In this document: positions 8,593-15,190 of the stretch, piece by piece
Numbering within the stretch: the first letter of the stretch is position 1
How the letters are laid out: the number at the start of each line of letters is the position of its first letter
Origin: Collimonas pratensis
GTDB lineage: Bacteria > Pseudomonadota > Gammaproteobacteria > Burkholderiales > Burkholderiaceae_D
DNA length: 64,000 bases
Assembly: GCF_001584185.1 (NCBI RefSeq)
Contig: NZ_CP013234.1
Span: 4,340,001 to 4,404,000 of the forward strand
Direction of reading: 5' to 3'
Notes under the pieces: generated by a model
What the model saw: the letters and a program-made list of their open reading frames with translations, nothing else
Databases searched by the model: none
What the model was told of the DNA's origin: nothing
Translations under genes and position numbers: made by a program

Positions 8593-9651
8593 TCAGGCCG
8601 CCAATGGTTGCATGTTTGCCAATGCATCCAGCAGCAGCTTCGGATCGCCCAGCGCCAGCCGCTTGGAGTCAGACAGCGCCTGCCGGAACGACTTGGCGCC
8701 AGGCACGCCCGCCATCAGTCCCAGCATGTGGCGCGTAATGCTGTTCAGACGCAAGCCGTGGCCGTCGCGTCCGTGCAAGGCCAGCTGGCTGCGAATATAC
8801 GGCAACATCGCCTCGATCACCTCGGCGCGCGTCTTCGGCTGCGCCTCGGCGGCGCCGTAATAGCGCGCATCGAAATCCGCCATCAGATAGGGATTGTGAT
8901 AAGCCTCGCGCCCCAACATGACGCCGTCGACGTGCTGCAGGTGAAAATCGATTTCGGCGGTAGTCTTGATGGCGCCGTTGATGATGATTTCCAGTGCGGG
9001 GAAATCCTGCGCCAGCCGATAGGCGTACTCATACTTCAAAGGGGGGATTTCGCGGTTTTCCTTCGGGCTGAGCCCCTTCAGGATAGCGTTGCGCGCATGC
9101 ACGATGAAGGTCTGGCAGCCTGCTTCTGCCACGGTGCCGACAAAATCGCGCACGAATTCATAGGATTCGGTCTTGTCGATGCCGATGCGGTGCTTGACGG
9201 TGACGTCAATCGAGACCGCATCGCGCATGGCCTTGACGCAATCCGCCACCAGCACCGATTCCGCCATCAGGCAGGCGCCGAATGCACCCTTCTGCACGCG
9301 CTCGGAAGGACAGCCGCAATTCAGGTTGATTTCGTCGTAGCCCCACTGTTCGCCCAGTTTGGCGCTTCTGGCCAGGTCGGCCGGTTCGCTGCCGCCCAGT
9401 TGCAAGGCGACCGGATGCTCAACCTCGTCGAAATCCAGGTGGCGCGGGACATCGCCGTGCAACAGCGCGCCGGTAGTCACCATTTCGGTGTACAGCCAGG
9501 TGTGGCGGGTGATTTGACGGTGGAACACGCGGCAATGGCGGTCTGTCCAGTCCATCATGGGCGCAACAGAAATTCTGCGCACCCCTGATTTCGCCAACTT
9601 ATCAATGCTGGCGCGGCTTTCAGCGGTGTTTGAAACTATTTGAGAATTCAC
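8593..9651 (-). CDS. dusA: tRNA-dihydrouridine(20/20a) synthase DusA, 5' end replaced by the prophage
   Basis: A 352-residue flavoenzyme that reduces U20/U20a in the tRNA D-loop. The FMN barrel begins ISVAPMMDWTDRHCR; the catalytic cysteine is C127 in GAFGACLMA, and LNCGCPS, VKHRIGID and GVMLGREAY are typical. The att core covers codons 28-35, so everything 5' of 9571 is phage DNA: the first 27 codons (MNSQIVSNTAES...) are supplied by the element and keep the frame open. The GTG at 9651 has no clear ribosome binding site; a GTG at 9582 (giving MRRISVAP) would match the short N-terminus predicted at the right att site. Function is probably retained. Confidence 0.9.
   Translation of the reverse strand: MNSQIVSNTAESRASIDKLAKSGVRRISVAPMMDWTDRHCRVFHRQITRHTWLYTEMVTTGALLHGDVPRHLDFDEVEHPVALQLGGSEPADLARSAKLGEQWGYDEINLNCGCPSERVQKGAFGACLMAESVLVADCVKAMRDAVSIDVTVKHRIGIDKTESYEFVRDFVGTVAEAGCQTFIVHARNAILKGLSPKENREIPPLKYEYAYRLAQDFPALEIIINGAIKTTAEIDFHLQHVDGVMLGREAYHNPYLMADFDARYYGAAEAQPKTRAEVIEAMLPYIRSQLALHGRDGHGLRLNSITRHMLGLMAGVPGAKSFRQALSDSKRLALGDPKLLLDALANMQPLAA
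9545..9570. other. attL, 26-bp attachment core inside dusA
   Basis: These 26 bases recur exactly at 51252-51277 in the same orientation. The core includes CCAGTCCATCATGGGCGC and encodes the first conserved strand of DusA (SVAPMMDW). Flanking bases differ immediately outside the repeat, as expected for the crossover core of a dusA-specific tyrosine integrase. Confidence 0.93.
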
Positions 9652-9688
9652 GAAAATTCACGTTTATTAATGGTTTATCATTCGTCAT

Positions 9689-9705
9689 TGGACAAAAATT
9701 GGACA
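9689..9705. other. Candidate integrase arm site, left
   Basis: The 17-mer TGGACAAAAATTGGACA contains two TGGACA units 11 bp apart. It recurs with one mismatch at 51186-51202, 50-66 bp inside the other end of the prophage. In the excised circle the two copies would flank the crossover core, as integrase arm sites do. Inferred from position only. Confidence 0.45.
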
Positions 9706-9717
9706 GAATTTAAGGCA

Positions 9718-10749
9718 ATGGCAACTATTCAAAAAATCGGCAAGCGCTGGCGTGCTAGGGTTCGTAAACAGGGTTTTCCAGCTGTAAGCGAAATGTTTGA
9801 TACAAAAGCACGTGCCCAAGAATGGGCATCTAAGGTCGAATCCGACATGCGGGCGCTGAAATTTCAGGATGAACGTATCATATCAGACCTGACGTTAGGC
9901 ACCCTGATCGACCGTTATACGGAGGAGATCGGCGCAAAAAAGCCATTTGGCAAGAATAAAACCGCCGTCTTGGCCTCGCTCAAAACAGCACTTGGCGACG
10001 TCTTGCTGCCCAATCTGACATCCGACCGTCTTGTTAACTATATTGCAATGCGCAGTACGGGGACCGCTGAACGCCCTGGCGCCGGCGGCGTCACTATCGC
10101 TATCGACCTGACCTATTTGGGCGGGGTATTGAAGACGGCGAAGCAGCTTTGGCGGCTGCCGGTCAATCTCGACGCTGTTGCCGCCGCCCGAGCGAATATG
10201 GATTATCTTGGCCTGTCGACCCGATCTGAAGAACGGCAACGCCGACCAACACTAGGCGAAATCGAAAGTCTGTGCGCCCATTTTGACGCAAAAAAACGGC
10301 AGCGCGTGCCTATGAGCGAATTGATTCACTTTGCAATCGGCACTGCGATGCGTATCGGGGAAATCATCAGACTCAAATGGTCGGATCTGAACGAATCTGA
10401 TCGGACCATTATTATCAGAGACCGGAAGCACCCGCGTGCGAAGAAAGGCAACGATCAGGAAGTACCGTTGCTGGGCAATACTTTCGAGATCGCAAAGCGC
10501 CAGCCTAAGAAGGACGGCGAACCCCGTATATTTCCCGTTACAAATGGCACGGTCAGTACGATTTTCCCTCGGGCATGCAATGCGCTCGAAATCGAAGACC
10601 TTTGTTTCCACGATCTCCGACACGAGGGAGTGTCCCGCCTGTTTGAACAAGGTTATAGTATCGAGCAAGTGGCTCTTGTCTCTGGCCACAAGGATTGGAA
10701 AATGCTGGCTCGATATACACAGATTCGGGCCAAAGATTTGCATCGATAG
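9718..10749 (+). CDS. int: dusA-associated tyrosine integrase
   Basis: A 343-residue tyrosine recombinase that would catalyse phage integration and excision at dusA. The N-terminal arm-binding region (MATIQKIGKRWRARVRKQG) is followed by a core-binding SAM-like domain and a C-terminal catalytic domain. The catalytic residues are all present: R212 in TAMRIGEI, H298 and R301 in HDLRHEG, H324 in SGHKDW and Y333 in ARYTQ. The ATG at 9718 follows AAGG and matches the start of the second integrase at 51420; longer in-frame starts (9640) overlap dusA. It lies 148 bp from attL. The following small gene starts 11 bp later. Confidence 0.95.
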   Translation: MATIQKIGKRWRARVRKQGFPAVSEMFDTKARAQEWASKVESDMRALKFQDERIISDLTLGTLIDRYTEEIGAKKPFGKNKTAVLASLKTALGDVLLPNLTSDRLVNYIAMRSTGTAERPGAGGVTIAIDLTYLGGVLKTAKQLWRLPVNLDAVAAARANMDYLGLSTRSEERQRRPTLGEIESLCAHFDAKKRQRVPMSELIHFAIGTAMRIGEIIRLKWSDLNESDRTIIIRDRKHPRAKKGNDQEVPLLGNTFEIAKRQPKKDGEPRIFPVTNGTVSTIFPRACNALEIEDLCFHDLRHEGVSRLFEQGYSIEQVALVSGHKDWKMLARYTQIRAKDLHR

Positions 10750-10760
10750 GAGGATAGACC

Positions 10761-10967
10761 GTGAGTTCTGAAGACATCGATCTGGTCGAGTGGTGCCAGC
10801 AGGCGCAGATAGAAGCCCGTCGTCAGACTGAGTTATTCAGCTCTGGGGGCGTGAAGGCGATCCTTCAGATGCCAGACGGCACAACCCAGGACATCACGGC
10901 CGGTGTGATTAAGCATCAAACTGAAAATATGGCCGTTTTCGAGCGCCTGATTTCCGCTCTTAAGTAA
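10761..10967 (+). CDS. Small phage protein of unknown function
   Basis: A 68-residue acidic protein starting at GTG, 10 bp after a perfect AGGAGG that overlaps the end of int. It reads ILQMPDGTTQDITAGVIKHQTENMAVFERLISALK at its C-terminal half, in two pieces likely to be a short beta-hairpin and a helix. No motif is recognised. Its tight coupling to int suggests co-transcription; an excision accessory role is possible but nothing in the sequence shows it. Confidence 0.7.
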   Translation: MSSEDIDLVEWCQQAQIEARRQTELFSSGGVKAILQMPDGTTQDITAGVIKHQTENMAVFERLISALK

Positions 10968-11321
10968 TTGTCGCATAACGGAGTGGACTTGAATTCGACA
11001 ATTGAAACCCGAGAGGACGCCATTCAATGGCTCTGTGAAAAGGGATTTTCTGCGTCCAGGCGCGATTGGAACTACGGAGAGACTGTGTGCGTTTGTGCAT
11101 GTCAAGATGTAGCGGTAAAGCCTGCAGTACCCGTATTCCGGGGCGTAATTTGTATTCACCCCTACCGTGGAGAATGGGCCTACTCCGACTTATCAAGTCC
11201 TGAGACGATCATCTTATGTGGAACGTTGCACAATGCCTCGCACAAAGTAGCGGAACTTTTGATTCAAAAATTGGCGAATGATACAAAGGTGTCTCGTGAT
11301 GCCGATTGGCGGAGCAAGTAA
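10968..11321 (+). CDS. Hypothetical protein, cysteine-containing
   Basis: An open frame of up to 117 codons directly following the previous gene. Candidate starts are TTG 10968, GTG 10983 or TTG 10989; the last has GGAG five bases upstream and is the best supported. The product contains a DAIQWLCEKGFSAS helix, a YGETVCVCACQDV strand with three cysteines, and GVICIHPYRGEWAYSDL. It resembles small single-domain proteins of toxin-antitoxin or phage origin but I cannot assign a family. Confidence 0.5.
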   Translation: MSHNGVDLNSTIETREDAIQWLCEKGFSASRRDWNYGETVCVCACQDVAVKPAVPVFRGVICIHPYRGEWAYSDLSSPETIILCGTLHNASHKVAELLIQKLANDTKVSRDADWRSK

Positions 11322-11386
11322 AGGCGATAGACCATAACAAGTCGCTCTAAAGCTTCCCAACCTAAACGGCTATATATTGCCCTCCT

Positions 11387-11419
11387 CGGACGCGGGTTCG
11401 ATTCCCGCCGCCTCCACCA
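11387..11419 (+). other. tmRNA (ssrA) 3'-end fragment, relic attachment site
   Basis: The 33 bases end in the T-arm and acceptor of betaproteobacterial tmRNA: GCGGGTTCGATTCCCGC followed by CGCCTCCACCA. Nothing upstream matches the rest of tmRNA, so this is not a gene. Such 3' ends are left when an island integrates in ssrA. The surrounding gap (11322-11689) holds otherwise only a sequence starting near 11437 that is weakly similar to 55928-56040. Confidence 0.75.
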
Positions 11420-11689
11420 TTACAAACCACTCCAGACCGCCGCAGACCTCATAAATGCTAGGGGTTGCAAAAACTGCGAGGTCTGGCGATGGCTCAAAAG
11501 GTCTCCATTTTCGCCCAAATTTCGCCCACGTTTCAGATGGGTGATGCCATGGGTGGGTAGTCGACTGCGCTATGGGTCAGGATACCGCCTCTCTAAATAT
11601 TTTCTTATCTGCAACATAGTCGCCAACAAAATTTTACGTTTTGCCAATACTCTGTAGAATTGCTTCAACAGCAATTATCAGGAATAAAT

Positions 11690-12277
11690 ATGGTGATGCG
11701 AAAGGTTGTCGTTGTCGGTGATAAAACTACAACAAGCGGTACGATTCTACCAAATGCGAACTCAACTTTTTCAGTCGGCGATGCTGACCACAAGGTTGCG
11801 CTCATCGGAGGCCAGGCAACCTGCCTGGCTTGCAAAGGTGTCGGGACCATTGCCAAGGCCGGCGGACCACGTCGGATGAACTTCATGGGTGAAGTGGCAC
11901 TGGAGGATGACATCGTTATCTGTGGTTGCCCCATTCATCCAAAGCTCGTAGCCAACCTACACCATACAACGACGTTCGACGATGGCGCTGCGTCCCACGC
12001 CGCCTCCTCTCCTGGTGCGGAAGCCGTCAAGCCAGCTGAATCATCCAGCGCTGCGACTGCTTCCCAAAGTGCCAGTTTTGACGAAATGCCGCATGCCAAG
12101 GTAGACGGGCAAGGATTGGCCGAACATCCATATTTCGTAGAAACCGAGGATGGGCGTACGTTCTCCGGTGTAACCGATTCCGAAGGCAAGATACCGCGCA
12201 TATCTACAGCCAGCGAGGGTCAATACAAGGTGCATTGGGGCGATGACGCGTTGGCTAAACAAGCCGAAAAAGAGTAA
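11690..12277 (+). CDS. PAAR-domain protein (T6SS spike tip)
   Basis: A 195-residue protein whose first 90 residues form a PAAR-like domain: VVGDKTTTSGTILP, then GGQATCLACKGVGTIAKAGGP and DDIVICGCPIHPKL, with the cysteine/histidine set that binds the metal at the tip. PAAR proteins cap the VgrG spike of type VI secretion and carry effectors. An alanine/serine-rich linker (about 105-140) joins a small C-terminal beta domain (FVETEDGRTFSGVTDSEGKI). The start at 11690 follows CAGGAATAA. The next gene encodes a T6SS amidase, so this protein probably loads it. Not a normal phage gene; part of an inserted cassette. Confidence 0.85.
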   Translation: MVMRKVVVVGDKTTTSGTILPNANSTFSVGDADHKVALIGGQATCLACKGVGTIAKAGGPRRMNFMGEVALEDDIVICGCPIHPKLVANLHHTTTFDDGAASHAASSPGAEAVKPAESSSAATASQSASFDEMPHAKVDGQGLAEHPYFVETEDGRTFSGVTDSEGKIPRISTASEGQYKVHWGDDALAKQAEKE

Positions 12278-12286
12278 GGACCTCAA

Positions 12287-12928
12287 ATGCCAAATGCACC
12301 GACCATCATCAAGACCAACAGCACTAAAAATTCAGTCAAGGAAGTGAATCTCAAAACGGTTTCCTTCCAGGAACTGTGGAGCAACTATGTAACAGGCGAC
12401 CCTTACAAGGTCGATGGGAAAGTACCAGACGGCTTTGATAATCAATGTGCAATCCGCATGAGCGCGACCTTCCACAAGCTGGGCATTGATATGAAGTCGT
12501 TCTCATCAAAGGTAGTCAAGCCCGAAAATGGAGAAAAGAGCATAGGCCGCATTTTGCTAGACGGTAAGCCAACAGCCACCCGCGCCAATGAACTTCGCCA
12601 GTGGCTTAATCTGCATCCGATACCCAATATCTATAAAGCCGAGAACATCACGGGTGCGGACTGGCAATTTAAAATCAAAGGTCGCACAGGCATTGTTGCA
12701 TTCGAGGGTTATTGGCAGCGCGACTCCGACGGGGGAAGCGATACAAGCGGCGGTCATATTGATCTGTGGAACAAAACCACACTAACGCCGTCTGTTGAAT
12801 CATTCTTGCGGTTTCGTGCCGGCATAAACCGTGTGCCGAATCCGCTGGCGTTCCTTCGTGGTCGAGAGGGGAATTGGTATTCTGACCTTGGTAAGTCAAA
12901 GCAGATTCTGTTTTGGGAAATAAAATGA
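12287..12928 (+). CDS. tae4: Type VI secretion amidase effector, Tae4 family
   Basis: A 213-residue peptidoglycan amidase. Tae4 enzymes are NlpC/P60-fold cysteine peptidases that cut the gamma-D-glutamyl-mDAP bond in the periplasm of rival cells. The catalytic cysteine is C54 in FDNQCAIRMS, and the histidine/acid pair is H157/D159 in GGHIDLWN. There is no signal peptide, consistent with delivery by the T6SS. It follows the PAAR gene by 9 bp and overlaps the next gene by ATGA. An N-terminal extension (residues 1-20) may contact the carrier. Confidence 0.88.
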   Translation: MPNAPTIIKTNSTKNSVKEVNLKTVSFQELWSNYVTGDPYKVDGKVPDGFDNQCAIRMSATFHKLGIDMKSFSSKVVKPENGEKSIGRILLDGKPTATRANELRQWLNLHPIPNIYKAENITGADWQFKIKGRTGIVAFEGYWQRDSDGGSDTSGGHIDLWNKTTLTPSVESFLRFRAGINRVPNPLAFLRGREGNWYSDLGKSKQILFWEIK

Positions 12929-13251
12929 AGAGATTCGGGATTGCTTTCGCAGGCTTGGCATTTGGGTTGTTTTTAACGTGGCTATGCCTCTACGGCTTTA
13001 GCCATATCAACTGGCCAGCCCCTCGTACCCGCCCCCACGGATGCTATGAAATCGATCATTGCGCAAAGCACTGGTGGACATATCCAGCGTTCTTCGGAAG
13101 TATCTTCGGGCCAAGCGTCGCGTTTTGCTTGTTGAATGCGTTTGCTTGGAAGCGTTGGACGGTACGCAAGTGGGGATGGTTTTTTGGGACATTCGTAGTG
13201 CTGACGGTGCTTTTCTATTCGGCCGGATTTTGGACGCCACTGCTAGGCTGA
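12925..13251 (+). CDS. Membrane protein, putative immunity to the Tae4 amidase
   Basis: A 108-residue protein with three hydrophobic segments (about 5-25, 52-72 and 85-105) and a short extracytoplasmic loop with PHGCYEIDHC, whose two cysteines could be disulphide-bonded. It starts at an ATG that overlaps the tae4 stop by four bases, the usual effector-immunity coupling. Known Tai4 proteins are soluble and periplasmic, and this is not one, so if it is an immunity protein it is of a different type. The role is inferred from position only. A hairpin at 13257-13283 (8-bp stem) follows it. Confidence 0.6.
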   Translation: MKRFGIAFAGLAFGLFLTWLCLYGFSHINWPAPRTRPHGCYEIDHCAKHWWTYPAFFGSIFGPSVAFCLLNAFAWKRWTVRKWGWFFGTFVVLTVLFYSAGFWTPLLG

Positions 13252-13351
13252 TGATCAGTGAGTATCTGGAATCGGTACTCACTTTCCAGTGACAACGTCC
13301 GGCGCTGGCAACTCGACAAATCAAACTGAGGCCGATGGCAGCGCTGGCCAG

Positions 13352-13561
13352 TCAATCACTCCTGGGTAGCCAGCCCCACACCACCATCTCTGCAACGAGA
13401 ATGTCGTCAAGAGTGCGCAGGATAAGATGAGGGACGCTTGGTGACGCGTTGAACTCAGGTCGGAAACCGCCAATATCGCGCCGACGAATTTCTTCCTCGG
13501 TCCATCCGACTGCGCGGCCATATTCCCTGATGGTCCTGGTTTGGGTTATTCGCCCGCACAT
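13352..13561 (-). pseudogene. SRAP (SOS response-associated peptidase, YedK/HMCES) N-terminal fragment
   Basis: Sixty-nine codons starting MCGRITQTRTIREYGR, whose Cys2 is the residue that crosslinks to abasic sites after removal of Met1 in SRAP proteins. VWGWLP marks the end of the first conserved block, after which the frame stops where about 220 residues normally gives only about 70. The asparagine, glutamate and histidine of the active site are missing, so this is a remnant. SRAP genes are common phage and island cargo. Confidence 0.7.
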
Positions 13562-13641
13562 GCGTCGCTCCCAGCAAGGTAACAAGGAATTTATTATGCC
13601 CCTTACCCCGATCCTGCAAAATCCGGTAGGGTTCGGAATCT

Positions 13642-13812
13642 ATGTTATGTTTATGGCAAATTAATAACCAAGAACAACAATTGGTGAATGAAAACATGGC
13701 CATGAACGCGGCAAACTTGGCAGAATTGCGCGCATACGAGGATAGTAGAAGTCAATGGGCCTTTTGCCGCCGGCAGATCTTGAACCAGCCAACTGCAACC
13801 AAAAGCCATTAA
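13642..13812 (+). CDS. Possible small protein (56 aa)
   Basis: An open frame reading MLCLWQINNQEQQLVNEN and then a helical stretch NMAMNAANLAELRAYEDSR. The composition looks coding, but there is no convincing ribosome binding site; internal ATGs at 13696 and 13702 are alternatives. It lies in the gap between the SRAP remnant and the methyltransferase operon, which holds nothing else recognisable. Confidence 0.3.
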   Translation: MLCLWQINNQEQQLVNENMAMNAANLAELRAYEDSRSQWAFCRRQILNQPTATKSH

Positions 13813-13894
13813 TTTAGTTTATTTTGTACAACTCTTCGCTGCATAATAGACCCAATTCGGCATTGCGTTATCACAACATATAGGGGGAGCGAAT

Positions 13895-15190
13895 ATGCTC
13901 GACGATTACATCGGTTATACCGGCGCGGCAGACGTTGCATGCAAAGACCTAAGCGATGTTCCGCATAATGCCACTTGGGACACAGGAGATGAGCGTGAAC
14001 TTAAAATGCATCGGATCCACTCTTACCCTGCAAAATTCCCCGCATTTATTACCAGTAAAGCTCTTGAATACGCTCGAAGAAAAAATGTAAACGTTGAAAA
14101 AATCGCAGATATTTTTTGCGGCTGTGGAACTGTGGCGTTCGAAGCGCAGAGAGAAAAACTGGCTTTTTGGGGATGCGACCTCAACCCAGTAGCCACATTA
14201 ATAGCTCGAGCGAAGAGTCACACATACAACACGGCATGGCTACATCGCTACAACACGGAAATTGAAGCGTCATTTAAGACTGTTAGTCGGGCTGTTGGAT
14301 TATCACGTTCAGCAAGCGCACGTCTGCAATATTGGTTTCCTGACGCTCAAATGCGAGATTTGGCGCGTTTAAAGAATGCAATACTTCGAACCATTCCCTC
14401 AGAATCGCATTATCGCGATTTCTTTTTATGTGCCTTTTCCAACATTCTCAAATCGACTTCAAGGTGGCTTACAAAATCTATTAAGCCTCAGCTTGATCCT
14501 GAAAAAATACCTGCAAAAGTCTTGCCTGCGTTTCAGAATCAGGTGAAATTTATGATTCGCGCTTTCGAAGAATGCCCTCCGCAATCGAATGCCAAAACCA
14601 CGATTTCCACATCAAATTTTTTATCTTCCTCAAATAATTCGATTGAATTGGTCGACATGATCATAACCAGTCCACCATATGTCACTTCGTATGAATATGC
14701 CGATCTTCACCAGCTGTCATCGCTCTGGCTAGGATTTACCGAAGATTATCGTGATCTACGTAACGGATCAATTGGCTCCACTCAGCATGATTTTAATTTT
14801 AATCGCGAGGTGAAACGTCTCAACAAAAGTGGCACCGAAATAGTATTTCGTTTGCTATCTGAAGACTCGCGCGCGGCAAAATCAGTGGCAAAATATTATC
14901 TCGACATGCAACAAGTAGCGTTGCGTTGCGCCTCCGTTGTACGTCCTAAGGGACTCGGTGTATTTGTCATAGGAAATACTTGCTACAAAGGTGTTCCCAT
15001 AAACAACGCTGGCCACTTGGCTGAAGCTTTACTCGATGCAGGCTTTGCCAAAGTATCGATTGCCAAACGCAGGATAACGAACAAAATACTCACGCCGTAC
15101 CGTACCCCAGCGGGCCGTTTCACTCGATCTAATTCGAGTGCGAATACGGAGATTTACAGTGAAGAATTCATTCTAATCGCGGAACGCTAA
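13895..15190 (+). CDS. DNA methyltransferase (beta-class amino-methyltransferase)
   Basis: A 431-residue adenine-N6 or cytosine-N4 DNA methyltransferase. The S-adenosylmethionine motif I is DIFCGCGTVAFEA (72-84), preceded by HSYPAKFPAF (42-51), an N-terminal motif common in methylases of this kind; the catalytic motif IV is TSPPY (258-262), with VTSYEYADLHQLSSLW after it. TSPPY favours N4-cytosine or N6-adenine. The target-recognition part lies between motifs I and IV. It follows AGGGGGAG and is the first gene of a three-gene operon, overlapping the next start by one base. It is AT-rich compared with the phage genes. No restriction nuclease is adjacent, so it is not an ordinary R-M pair. Confidence 0.85.
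   Translation: MLDDYIGYTGAADVACKDLSDVPHNATWDTGDERELKMHRIHSYPAKFPAFITSKALEYARRKNVNVEKIADIFCGCGTVAFEAQREKLAFWGCDLNPVATLIARAKSHTYNTAWLHRYNTEIEASFKTVSRAVGLSRSASARLQYWFPDAQMRDLARLKNAILRTIPSESHYRDFFLCAFSNILKSTSRWLTKSIKPQLDPEKIPAKVLPAFQNQVKFMIRAFEECPPQSNAKTTISTSNFLSSSNNSIELVDMIITSPPYVTSYEYADLHQLSSLWLGFTEDYRDLRNGSIGSTQHDFNFNREVKRLNKSGTEIVFRLLSEDSRAAKSVAKYYLDMQQVALRCASVVRPKGLGVFVIGNTCYKGVPINNAGHLAEALLDAGFAKVSIAKRRITNKILTPYRTPAGRFTRSNSSANTEIYSEEFILIAER

Noticed and set aside
9640..9717. Longer integrase start at 9640
   Set aside because: It overlaps dusA, has no ribosome binding site, and both integrases begin conserved sequence at the later ATG.
11387..11419. A tRNA gene
   Set aside because: Only a T-arm and acceptor 3' half are present; no anticodon or D-arm can be formed with the upstream bases.
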